Origin: Psococerastis gibbosa
Taxonomy: Eukaryota > Arthropoda > Insecta > Psocodea > Psocidae
DNA length: 64,000 bases
Direction of reading: 5' to 3'
Assembly: GCA_963971405.1 (NCBI GenBank)
Contig: OZ020488.1
Location: 32,693,089-32,757,088 of the forward strand
Below the pieces are notes generated by a model, which was not told where the DNA came from, did no database searches, and saw only the letters and a list, made by a program, of their open reading frames with translations. Below, piece after piece: positions 12,301 through 22,549 of the stretch (the first letter of the stretch is position 1; each line of letters begins with the position of its first letter). Both the position numbers and the translations under genes were made by a program.

Positions 12301-15300
12301 CTCCGTCGAATTCCGCTCAACATTACTGGGCGTGAAACAAGCTACGAGTTCAAACGGGCCTGGCTGCTTCCAGTTCTCAAGGAAAATGTGCAGACTGCAA
12401 CTCTCGAATATTACGCTCGGTACTTTCTGCCAATTGCAAGTATATGCAGGTAATTAGCGTTCAATTTGTTATAACAGGTGACTGAGTGACGAAGTACCAT
12501 TGTATATATTTGGATGTAATGTTCTTGTGTTTTTTGGGACATCAAACTCATGGCTTCAGAATATGTTTGATGGTTTCTTCAGGAGACAACTGGAAAAGAA
12601 AAGCCGGACAGGTCTCATCATCAGCATCATCAATAATCAGCTCCAGTGGCCCGGGTGTGATTTGTGAGCCTCTTCGCTTCTGATCAGTCGACACTTCCTC
12701 TGGTACCAGTCCCACTCTTCTGAGATCGTCCTGAATTTCGTTTCTGAATCTTACTTGGTCTTCCTCTTCATCGTGTTTCCTGTATTTCTTGTTCAAGCAC
12801 CTGCTGTTATTCATTCGTGGCGTGGTCGATCCGGCTCTGGCTGGTCGGGGACTCTGATTTTTGTATTGTATTCGTTTTACGGGTTGGAACCATTGCAATC
12901 TCCTTTTCTTCTATCTTCTCCACAATTGTTTCTTCCATCCCGAAGTCTCTCCTTTCCCTTCTGGTCCCCTGTTGGGCTGTTCTGATGATTTTCATCTCTG
13001 CAGTTGGTATTTTACTGTCCTGTCTTGTATTTGTTATAGGTGTAAAAAATATGATTGATCACAGTTGGGCAATTAGACTTGTAGAAAGAACAAATAGTGA
13101 AGGTGTCCAATGGAAAGAGTTCCTAAACTAGCCAATCAGTGCTGGTGACGGCCACATATTATTTATCAAAATTTAGAGGATCAGCAGCCTGATCGAGGCG
13201 ATTATAATACCGGTATTTATTTAATCCCCTGGTATTAAAAATGCAAACAAGATAATTTTATAATGGAAAATGCTATTCAAAATTTGTTTGCTTACAGTTA
13301 TAATCCTAGGGTATTTATTTAACCCCGGTATTATAATCGTCTCGATCAGGCTGGAAGTGGAGGTCTCCGGAAGAGCCTTTAATCGGACATTTACAATAAT
13401 ATACTGTGCTTTTTTCTGAACGCTTGGTGTTATAAAGTTCTAAATACAAATTACTTTAAATAAAGTTTTTTTTGTATCTTTGCAATTTCAGAAAGCGATC
13501 CGAAGAATTAGAGAAGGCAAAAGATAATGTTGGAAAACATAGCTACGAGTTGTTATGTAGCCAAATTTGGGCTCTCCTTCCCAGCTTCTGCAATAACCCC
13601 AGTGATGTTGCTTTGAACTTTCGGTCTCTAGCTCCTACATTGGGCACAGTCATGCGCGACCACAAGGGTCTAAGGCTGCCTGTTCTTTCAGCCCTTCGGA
13701 AACTCATCACTAAAAGCCAAGGTAATATAAAATGTCCCGTATCTACTGCAGTGGGCAGGGTATCTCCTGCTGATGAGGAAGTTGACCCTTGATATTGGCC
13801 ACCCCTGGATCACACAGAAATAGGTCGGTTTATATATTTTTTTATTGAATGTATGTAATATTTATGTTCTAATGATTTGGTTTCGTCAATTTGTATAAAC
13901 TATTTCATACACCATATTATGAGGGGTTTTGAGTTTTTGTTGTTATTTTTTCCATGAACTTCATAATTCGGTAGATGTATGTTAGTTTCACGGAAAACCC
14001 ACTGCACTGTACCATTTATAAAATAGTCTTACAATTGACGAGACCAAATCTTAATAACTCTTAAGTATTAAATTACTATGCAAAAAAATATGGAGGTGTT
14101 CAAAGAGCGATTTTTTCAATATATGTGTATATACATACATGTATTGTATATATAATATATGTGGAACGAAAATTTCATTAATTTAATGTTGTTTACAAAG
14201 TTTTGGAAAGATTTACTCTTAATGCTACGGCAGTAGATTTTTTTTTTTGCATCATGTTAGACAGCCATTTCCAACTGCATCAACCTACCTACTTACCACT
14301 TCTGACCGATACCCTCCAGGAATTGGACCACCTCCGTTTACACCTCTCTGTCCAAGTCCTGGAGCACATCCATATATGTGTAAGGCGGCAACTTCCCTTG
14401 GTCCTCCTTGGGCATCAGATTCTATTATTGTACATTATTATTATTATTATTATTAAAGGTAACCTACAATTCTTACCTGGGCAGTTTGTAATCAGAAAAG
14501 ACTATTCACAAAGAATTGTTTCAGGTACTGTAAGCAGGATTCACATAGTATTTTCATTAATTACCAGTTGTGATTGTTTGTCGTTGCAGAAGCAAATAAC
14601 GAAGAAAATATTAAAGTTTTGGGTGGCTTTGCAAAAAATTACTTGCCTCTGTTATTTAACATCTATACTACCAAAGCCGTGGGAAGTGATGAGGAAGGAC
14701 AGCGACTCGCGGCCTATGACACCATCAAAGTCTACTTCTCAGTGACCAAAGCTCAGCTTTGCCACGAGCTGTTTGACAAGGCAGTTGGCATGCTGGAGGG
14801 GGCGGAAGCATTTATGAAAGAGGCAGTGCTGGATCTAGTAAAAGCTCTTTTACCGTATTTGGATATGGAGCGTATTGAAAAAGTTTACAACACTTGCCTG
14901 AGCAATTTAAAATCGGCAAAGAACATTCACGAAGAGAAGAAATCTTACAGGTAGGATTAAATTCGAGTCAATAGGCCAAACGAGTCTCACAACTCACCAA
15001 ATTATCCCTAACTGAACGACATGGATCATCCATTAGAAAATTTGGTAAGCCAATTACACAGATAATCAACACAGTCTACCTTTAAAAATGGGTATGTTAA
15101 TATGTAAATGGATGGTAATTTCGATTCTATCCATATTCATTGCTTTCCTATTTATACGTTGTACAAGGAAAGCTTTGTGAAATGATCGATTTCAAGTGAA
15201 TTAACACGTTTTGAGGTACAAGGAACCCAAAAAAGTGTTTTTTACGAAATGTCTGTCGTCCGTCTGTTTGATCGTCGATTTGTGGGCAAACTACTCAGTG

Positions 15301-18300
15301 GATTTTGATTAAATTTTCCTTTTAAATTCACATAATATGCTTTCCCCTTGATAATTGCTTTCCAATTTATACGTAGTATAAGGAAAGCTTTGTGACGGTC
15401 CAAATTTTCGATTCCGAGATTTCAACGGAATTACACGTATGAGGTACCAGGAACCCAAAAAAGTGGTTTTTACGAAAAGTCTGTCTGTGTGTCGCTCTGT
15501 CTGTCTGTTCATCGATTTCCGGCCGAACTACTCGGTCGATTATGATAAAATTCGGCATGTAGGTTTACAAAAATCATACCTCGGGATCATTTTTATTTTA
15601 TTTTGGGCTAACTCAATTTGGGGGGGGGGGGGTTTATTCTCAAAAAATTCCAAAAAAACGTCTAAAAAAATTATTTCTGAAAAACGGCTCCAACGATTTC
15701 TTTTAAATTCACATATATAGTAGTCGTTATTAATGTTGACAAAATGCGGGGGGTCGTCGCTTGCCCCTTGATAGTTTGCTTCTGGGGGTAAGAAAATAAT
15801 AATAACTAAATTTGAATGAAAAATGACTAAAAAATAATTTTTCTATGGAAACCTTTCTATCGATGATTTCTACCATCAGGCATGTTTTAGGTGTTAAATT
15901 GAGTAACGAAACCGGACAGGTTACTTCCCAAAAAATTATTTGGTTTTGTGCAAAAAATGTTTTTTTTTTAAATGATAGAAAATTCACGATCAAATGCATT
16001 GTGTGCCCTGCCATTATTGCTGTGTGGTAATGTGTTGGTCTGAACCATCTAGAATTTACCTCACCTCCAGTGACGTTAGTTGGACAACCCATCCAACCAA
16101 TCAGTTTTCATATAAAATGACAAAAAACTATTTTTCTGCAGAAGCTTTCCATCGATGCTTTCTTACTTCAGTGGCCGATTATGGCGATTGGTATTAACTT
16201 ACTCCTGGGGTTAAAACTGTAAAAAAAACAATTTTTAATAGCACTTTCCATTGTAAAATTATCTTGTTTACATTTTTAATACCAGGGTATTATATTAACT
16301 TCGGTATTAAAATCGCCATGACCGGGACGCAGGTATGTTTTAGGTGTTAATTAGGGTAACAAAACCGAACAGGTTGCTTTCCCAAACAAAGATTTGGTTT
16401 TGTAAAAAAAAAAAAAAAAAAAAAAAAATCGAGAAATTATGGATAATTCATGCACCAATACCTATCGTAAGCATACCCTGCCACTATTACTGTGCTGTAT
16501 TGCATTATATTGGTCTGCCCATTCTTGACTATGCAATTGTCCCATTGATCAATTCGGGATAGGGAAACTCGAAATTTAAACCTAAACCTCAATTTGACCC
16601 TAGGACAATAATTGACCAAGGAACTGTTACATTGATTGATTAATAGAAAAGCAGGTATGGGTTCACTCGTACCTGTAAACATGGGACCGCGTCTCACCGT
16701 TAAACTACAATTCACGACGTTGGATCTGCTAGTTTGTAAAATTGCCCCTGGTAGACGCTCATAATCATGGGAAGATTTGATACCCAATTAATACTTGCTT
16801 GGGATACCTAGTATTTTTTGAATAGATTTTCCAGTGAATTTTTAACTTGTGACGTAATTTTCTGACCAACTTTCTGGTGTTCCAATTATTTTAGACTGTT
16901 GGAAGACTTATGCAGTTCTGAAGCGAAGCTTTGTCGTGAATTCTTAACAGAAAAAGTTCCGAAAATTCAGAAAATATTATTAAAGTCGTTGAAGAACAAG
17001 CAAGTTACAAATGCAGGAGCGAGGCTTCGTTGTTTACGTCATCTTGTACGGTTGCTGCCTAAAAACCAATATCATATTATCAAAACTATCGTTCCGGAGG
17101 CTATTCTGCGTTGTAAAGATCAGAATGCGAAAACGCGAGCTTGTGCTTTTGATCTTCTTACTGATATGTTGAACGTCTCGAAGGTAACATCAGTTGTAAT
17201 TACTATTATTGCTATTATGCTAGGGTCAGAACTATATGAAAGTGTTTTATATTAATACTATTTCACTGATTGACTATGGCTGATTTTTCGTTACTAAATC
17301 TATATAGGCTAGAGTTACCATATGCACCATTGATTGCACCAAGACTACTTTTGATGTAGTCCGACACACTTCATGTTCAATGGATTTAAGGACTAGGCTA
17401 AATTACATTAAAAAAGTATGCATGTACGTACTATCTATAATTACAGTAGATACGTGCAAATACTACTGTTAGTTACTAATGACTAATTTTAACTCTATAC
17501 CTGCAGTAATACAATTATAGCCGAGGAGTGAATGCATGTGGAAATGTTTATATATTACAATTTCCATTTACAAAAGAAGACATTGAGGTGTATTTGTTGG
17601 TCGTGAGAACAATAAGGCAATAGGACATGTATAGTAGTGGACAGTGGTGCGGACTTTCATCCGAAAGGTTGTTGTTTTCAGAGGGCATGTGAAGCAGGTT
17701 GTCCCGGGGCTTCCTCCACTAAGTTGGCTTAGCAATGGAACAAAATTAATTATTTATTTATCTCTAATATTTTTTTGCCATTTAAAACAATGTATGAGGA
17801 ATTTGAAAGTTCTAATTTTGTCTCTGTATTCCATTTCAGGAGTGGTCCGAGAAGCCAGATGACGTTTTAATTCAAGATTATTTTACAATGTTAATGGGAG
17901 GATTGTCAGGGTCACCAACATTGATATCAGCAACATTGCTGGGTCTAGCAAAACTTACCTTTGTTCTGAGGGACGAGTTACCTTTAGACGTCTTACAAAC
18001 GGTCCTTGTACAGATTTCTGTTCTGTTGGAAAGACCCCAACGAGAAATTACAGCTGCTTGCTTGAGTTTTATTAAAACTTATATTTCTTCGTATAGAAGA
18101 GATGCTATTCTACCACATGTCCCTGTTATTGTAAGTTTGATTGATACTGCTAATTAATACTGGTAAATGATGCTAGTTTTTTTTTTTAAATTGTGAATAA
18201 TTTAGATTGTCCAGCAGCCTACCTTCCTTACTATACCTTCATTTGTTCACTTTCGTTAGGCAGTCACGTCTATACCTTTAAAACATTCCAATTAGATTCT

Positions 18301-21008
18301 ACGGAGGCCATAAGATGAAATGTTCATAATATCACGATAATCTTAATATTGATCATTGACTCTTCCAAGGCATGAATATCTGATATGAAACTGTTGATTT
18401 ACCAAAATTCTAATAATGCGGGTTTAATTCCGTTCCAGGTTCAAAGCATCGTATCGATGAAAGAGGATTGTAAGAGACATTCACGTACTCAAATTCGAGA
18501 CATTTTAGATAGATTACTGCGGAAATATGATTATGATACTATTAAAGTTCTTATACCCGAAGAAGATTCAATAATGCAGAAGAGGTTAAAGAATTTGAGG
18601 AAGATTAATTCTAGAAAGAAAAAGCTAAAGGAGGCTGCGATGGAAGAAAATGAGGATTACGAAACGCAGTTTTCCGTTAAAAACAAGCCTAAAAGGTTAC
18701 CATTTTATTTTAACGATTATTTGTCAAAAATTCTTTAAAATAGCGAACCTTGTACAATAAACAGTACGAGGTGGCGGATTGAAGTGATTTTTACAAAATA
18801 GTTCATAAAGAAACCAACCAGTACCAAACTTTGAACTTTAAAAGTGCAGGATCAGTATTTCCGTACAAAGACAAACATTGTGCAATGAGGTTCTATAGGG
18901 ACAGTTTTGGTCACTAGGTTCGCAGACGACAAACCGATATCCATATTATTCAAAATGGCCGCCATTTGCATGTGAAAACTAAGCTCTTAGCATCTAATTA
19001 ATTCTTTAAATATTGTTTATAATATGTTTACTATGCCTGGACCTTATTTCGCTGCATATAATTTAATATATATATTCTCCATGATTTATAGAAAAATATC
19101 ACTTCAAAATAATACATAAATAAATAATTTAAAAATATTATTGTGGCTTATGGAAAAATCAACGCTTTGATATCTTAGCAACTGGCGCTGCCATCTACAA
19201 AATGACGTCACAAATGAACCTCATACCTACTAGATGTTAATACTTACTACTGCAGGCTGATCATGGTGATTATAATACCGGTATTTATTAAATCCCCTGG
19301 TATAAAAAATGTAAACAAAATAATTTTATAATGGAAAGTTCTATTCAAAATTTGTTTGTTTACATTTTTAATACCAGGGGATTAAATAAATACCGGTATT
19401 ATAATCGCCATGATCAGGCTGCTACTGGTCGCTTAGACCGTCCCTAAATATTCTAAATATTACCTATGTTATCAGCTGCCACGGTTCACTTCACCGCAAC
19501 TCATTAGACATTTTCGATTCATTAAAATTGAAATTAAGCACCATGTAGTGATGCACAGTCGTGCCTTTTTTTTACCCAAGGTTGCTTCTGGATTAGGGAA
19601 CAAATAATGCACATCCCTTATATTGAAGCTGCTACTCTCTGTGGCCTATCTACTGCAGCTCTAATTAGAACTCCATTCTAAGAACTTTTTTGTTGCTTCA
19701 GCATTGAAGAAATATTGGCGTCCAGTGACGAATCTGAGGAGGAAATTGAAGAGGCTGAGCCTCAGAAAGGAAGGAAAATGGGCGCACAAATGTACATTCG
19801 GGAAGATGAGGATGACATAGTAGATTTAATATCACCCGCAGCGGCTAGTAAACTTTCTGGTAACTTTCCAATATAGTCAGACAATATATTATGTACCTAA
19901 ATTAGTACACTTTACATATTATGTATACTGTAAATGTATGCTGTGAAGCTGGAGCTTCCTCATAAATCATCCAAGACCAGAAATTATTAAAACAATTAAT
20001 GATTAATAGCTCTTGCAATCTCTTGTCAATAGTCATTTCAAGCTCTGACTGCATGTAAGGTTTATTTCGTTGTGAAATTGTCTAAGCATTTGTACGCTCT
20101 AAATTGATGTATTCGTTTTTAGCAAGGAAACCAACAGTACACACAGTGGTGCCGGAGAAAAAGAGAGAATTGGGCTACAAGATGACATCAGATGGCCGAC
20201 TGATTATAACTCAAGAGAAGGGAGATGGGCCTGTGGGGAAAGTAAGAAAAGACTCCATCGATCTTAACGACTCAGACGATGATATAGATGATGCAGCGAC
20301 AGAATTAAGTAAAGTAGAAATTGGAAAGAAACGCAAGTTGGCAGCGTCTTCGCAGTCCCTTGCTTCTGGTGCCTCATCTAGGTATCAGGGTGAGTGTTCA
20401 TATTTCGATATCTATCGTACAATTAGTGAAAACAAACAATTGGCCTACATGACTCATATTACCCAGAACCTCACATGGCCAGATAATTTTTTATTATTAG
20501 ATGTACGTATGTTAGAAAAAATTTCAGCTATTCCCATTTACCATATTATGAAATTCTTACGTAGGTGAGTAGAATGGCAAAATGAACATGCGACAGGCCG
20601 TTCATCAGATAGGTCTGCTTAACAAAGTGAAATTGGTATCGATTGCAATTCCATTTTTCCCCCTATTGACACCACACTCTAAACGTTACTTGTACGTAGC
20701 AAATTATAGATTACGGTGAATTTCTAGCTGGTGGCAGTGGAATTCATCGACCCATTCCGTCAAAGCTTGGGCAGAAGAAGCGAAAGGTTGACGATGATGG
20801 AGGAGTGAAAACCGGCAAAGAATATAGAGCGAAGAAAGCCAGGGGAGACGTCAAGGTCAAGGGCAAGCCAGACCCTTACGCTTACATCCCCCTTTCTCGG
20901 AAAATGCTGAGCAAAAGGAAAAAGGCCAAAATGAGCACTAAGTTCAGAAATGTAATAAATGGGGCTGTAAAAGGCGCTAGGACTGGCTCCAAAAGAAGAA
21001 AGAAATAG
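6369..21008 (+). CDS. RRP12: RRP12-like ribosome maturation factor (17 exons, complete)
   Basis: RRP12 is a nuclear HEAT-repeat protein needed for late pre-ribosomal RNA processing and export of ribosomal subunits. Exons: 6369-6498, 6830-7037, 8259-8385, 8656-8838, 9545-9661, 10198-10410, 10637-10872, 11401-11665, 12157-12449, 13492-13721, 14590-14950, 16895-17183, 17840-18130, 18439-18695, 19702-19859, 20123-20389, 20728-21008. All phases join without a break and give 1301 aa; human RRP12 is 1297 aa. The start was chosen because MGKLKPRLKGKGKRWAKGQ, then SSNP and RFF, matches the family's N-terminus. Middle exons hold conserved blocks such as RKAAQYAVCAILKGS, NAQLINALYDY and the helical HEAT/NUC173 region. 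The tail has the acidic SIEEILASSDESEEE stretch, AGGSGIHRP, and a lysine-rich end (DPYAYIPL, SRKMLSKRKK, GSKRRKK) that looks like a nuclear localisation region. Donor 18696 is GTTACC, weaker than the rest. Introns hold many repeats. Assignment is from remembered family sequence. Confidence 0.95.
7307..7490. repeat. fold-back repeat, TAGGAAATTGGCAGC family, partial
   Basis: CCCGTAGGAAATTGGCAGC starts the copy, followed by TTAATTAACTAAGCAAG-like and ATCATATAATAGGGTATT blocks shared with 4487 and 56925. It lies in RRP12 intron 2. Confidence 0.55.
7590..7860 (+). repeat. partial copy of the 15.4/27 kb repeat
   Basis: AAATGTCTCTATGCCGGTC, then GGGCCAAATTACTCGATAG and ATGAAATTCGGCATGTAGG match the conserved centre of the longer repeats at 15361 and 26725. 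It lies in RRP12 intron 2. Confidence 0.5.
8882..9022. mobile_element. 141-bp palindromic MITE, GGCG-N3-TTCCAC group
   Basis: Ends GGCGGGGTTTCCAC and GTGGAAACCCCGCC are exact complements. The core has GACGTGGTAGCAGACAT and its inverted partner ATGTCTGCT. It is flanked by TTA on the left and TAA on the right. It lies in RRP12 intron 4. Confidence 0.85.
9081..9268. repeat. 188-bp near-perfect palindrome
   Basis: ATGAAGAACCAGTAGAATCC on the left pairs with GGATTTTACTGGTTCTTCAT on the right, and the complementarity runs to the centre at GACCGCAGATG. A diverged half copy (CGCAGATGTTGACGAATCG) lies near 38380. Probably a fold-back MITE. Confidence 0.7.
9303..9535. mobile_element. tRNA-derived SINE family 1, two copies head to head
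   Basis: A minus-strand head with the B box GGTTCGAATCCCGCC (9306-9377) abuts a plus-strand partial head and full tail (9380-9535). The tail blocks TAACGAGGAGGTTACCTC and TTCAACCAAAGTTAATTT match the copies at 57849 and 58178. It lies in RRP12 intron 4, just before exon 5. Confidence 0.7.
12580..13130 (-). mobile_element. LINE remnant, 3' part of reverse transcriptase ORF
   Basis: On the minus strand two overlapping frames encode VKIIRTAQQGTRRERRDF-like and LQWFQPVKRIQYKNQS-like segments, then VRFRNEIQDDLRRVGL. This is the order seen in the C-terminal tail of RTE- or CR1-like LINE proteins (EKRLQWFGHVKRM, then GRPR and a D-L-R motif). At least one frameshift separates the frames. It lies antisense in RRP12 intron 9. 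Confidence 0.6.
13185..13352. mobile_element. 168-bp palindromic MITE, CAGCCTGATC family
   Basis: Ends CAGCCTGATCGAGGCGATTA and its complement TAATCGTCTCGATCAGGCTG, with CCGGTATTTATTTAA inside. Same family as 16169, 19253 and 27326. It lies in RRP12 intron 9. Confidence 0.8.
14433..14456 (+). repeat. ATT microsatellite
   Basis: A run of about eight ATT units in RRP12 intron 10. Confidence 0.8.
15140..15360 (+). repeat. partial copy of the 15.4/27 kb repeat
   Basis: GCTTTCCTATTTATACG, GAGGTACAAGGAACCCAAAA and ACGAAATGTCTGTCGTCC repeat the beginning of the longer unit that follows directly at 15361, so two copies lie in tandem, the first one cut short. Confidence 0.6.
15361..16168 (+). repeat. 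long dispersed repeat, class unknown
   Basis: Starts TTTCCAATTTATACGTAGT and ends near CACCTCCAGTGACGTTAG and a partial second unit. It contains GGTACCAGGAACCCAAAAAA, a CTGTCTGT microsatellite, GAAATTCGGCATGTAGG-like sequence, an 11-13 base G run and AACGAAACCGGACAGGTTAC. A reverse-oriented copy lies at 26725-27590. No coding capacity, so it is a non-autonomous element of unresolved class. Confidence 0.6.
16169..16332. mobile_element. diverged MITE, CAGCCTGATC family
   Basis: TATGGCGATTGGTATTAAC on the left and GGTATTAAAATCGCCATGA on the right form the ends; the interior ACTTTCCATTGTAAAATTAT matches the copy at 27326. It interrupts a partial unit of the repeat at 15361. Confidence 0.6.
17634..17760 (+). 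mobile_element. tRNA-derived SINE family 2, decayed copy
   Basis: GACAGTGGTGCGGACTTTCA, ATCCGAAAGGTTGTTG, GAGGGCATGTGAAGCAGG and TTGGCTTAGCAATGGAAC line up with copies at 37868 and 46621. It lies in RRP12 intron 12. Confidence 0.65.
18886..19223. mobile_element. 338-bp repeat with TGAGGTTC ends
   Basis: The ends TGAGGTTC and GAACCTCA are inverted. Inside are GGGACAGTTTTGGTCACTAG, CAAAATGGCCGCCATTTGC and CAACTGGCGCTGCCATC. A second copy in reverse orientation (62565-63167) carries a MITE insertion. It lies in RRP12 intron 14. Confidence 0.65.
19253..19421. mobile_element. 169-bp palindromic MITE, CAGCCTGATC family
   Basis: Ends CAGGCTGATCATGGTGATTA and TAATCGCCATGATCAGGCTG; CTACTG stands directly on both sides (19247-19252 and 19422-19427). 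It lies in RRP12 intron 14, 30 bp after the previous repeat. Confidence 0.8.
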
Positions 21009-21286
21009 ATAACTCAACTTTTTAATCTTATCAATTATTTAATTCACATTGATTATAACACCGAAAGCATCTCATGGTCAAATTACAATTAATTTACTAC
21101 CTGAACTCAGGACTTATTTATTCAATCCAGAGTGTCTCCTGACCGTGGGCCACCGTCTTGAGGCAAGATGTCGAGTATAATTTTCCTTTAAGGCCAAGCT
21201 TTCCAAATTATTGTTATAAAAAGAGCGGACAAGTCATTTTTACGAAATTGATTAAGGTTTCGTTCCATAACCGCGAAAATTATTGA

Positions 21287-21292
21287 AATAAA
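21287..21292 (+). promoter_or_regulatory. possible polyadenylation signal of RRP12
   Basis: An AATAAA hexamer lies about 280 bases after the RRP12 stop and before the hAT-like MITE. It is the first such hexamer downstream, but transcript ends cannot be read from sequence alone. Confidence 0.3.
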
Positions 21293-21927
21293 CTTACAGA
21301 AACTGCATAAAAGATTTACAAAATTTGATATGATATATTGTAAAATAGCAAATGAGTCGGCTGATTAAGATTTTTTATGAGACTAAAATTTGGAAAGCTC
21401 TCTGAAGCATTCTGGATGGATTCTTTTTTTTATAACCACCCAGATGTCATCATGCCAACATATATCGTCAAGTGTAGAGCCGTATTTTAACTTAACGAAA
21501 AGGAAGCCACTCACAATGAGTAAACAGTACATAAATAATACGCTAGTAACCTTGAATCTATCGTATTATATTTCAAAATCTACAAAAATGAATTTTTACC
21601 CAAATGCGCCGCCAATGAATGGAGGCTATGGAAAAGATACATGATAAAGCATAATACATTCCCTTAGGAACACCGACGTAAACAGGGTCAGTACATTGTA
21701 AATAGGTTCAGGAAGGTACGAAAAACTACTAACACCTATGAAAATGCACTCTTCTAGCCTAAATTGAAATAAATCTTACCTACTGTCAAACATAAGACGG
21801 CAGCAGGCAAAATTTATTTCAATATAGTTCACTATAAAAAGGATTTGTTAATCTTAATAAACTGAGAAATACAGGTGCACTATTAGCAAAAGATTTAAAT
21901 TGTAGAAAATTAATCAACCGAACTTAT

Positions 21928-22441
21928 CATTGGCGTAAATCCCCAAAATTTCTGGGGGGGGGGGGATCGATAATTGGGCCCAAATTAGTGAGGTTTTACA
22001 AATATTCCATCCTGAGAAAGGGGGGCCCGGGGGTCTCCCCGGGAAAAAAAATGATGAATAGGCCCAAATGAGGGAGATTTTACGCATTTTGCAAGCAGTA
22101 CAGTTGCGATTTTACAGACGAATAAACCTACCACTAAGGGGGGCCCGGGGGTCTCCCCCAAAGAATTTTTTTGAAAAAAAAAAAATAGGTCTGAAATATT
22201 GGGGTTTGAAGCATTTTGAGTAATATCTTTTTTGTGAAAGTACTTGGTCAATATGTTAATTTTTTTTTCCATGTAAAATAAGCATACTAAGAATGAATTT
22301 CCCTCTCATTATTGTGGATACTATGCCTTTAGCCTCCATAACGTCTTTGTCACCAGAAATCCTGGGGGTGGGGGGGGGGGCTACGGGTGGACCTGGGGGG
22401 CTAAGCCCCCCCCCCCCCAGGACCCCCTATTTACGCCAATG
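21928..22441. mobile_element. hAT-like MITE, G/C-homopolymer rich, 8-bp target duplication
   Basis: The 514-bp element starts CATTGGCGTAAAT and ends with its exact reverse complement, giving a 13-bp inverted repeat. It is flanked on both sides by GAACTTAT (21920-21927 and 22442-22449), a perfect 8-bp target site duplication typical of hAT transposition. The inside holds two near-copies of a GGGGGGCCCGGGGGTCTCCCC block and long G and C runs, and no coding capacity. It sits between the convergent 3' ends of RRP12 and the Pep-like gene. The perfect duplication suggests a fairly recent insertion. Confidence 0.85.
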
Positions 22442-22533
22442 GAACTTATCAGTATCAATAATCAGTATTTGAAGAGTACAATACTCAAATCAATATTTGT
22501 TATAATACTTAAACTGTCAATAAATTCTAAATG

Positions 22534-22539
22534 TTTATT
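22534..22539 (-). promoter_or_regulatory. possible polyadenylation signal of the Pep-like gene
   Basis: AATAAA on the minus strand, 10 to 16 bases after the stop codon of the Pep-like gene. Being this close to the stop it may or may not be the one used. Confidence 0.35.
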
Positions 22540-22549
22540 ACTGATGAAA

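Noticed and set aside
12817-13131. Plus-strand hydrophobic frame of 104 codons in RRP12 intron 9
   Set aside because: It is the antisense of a LINE reverse-transcriptase tail on the minus strand.
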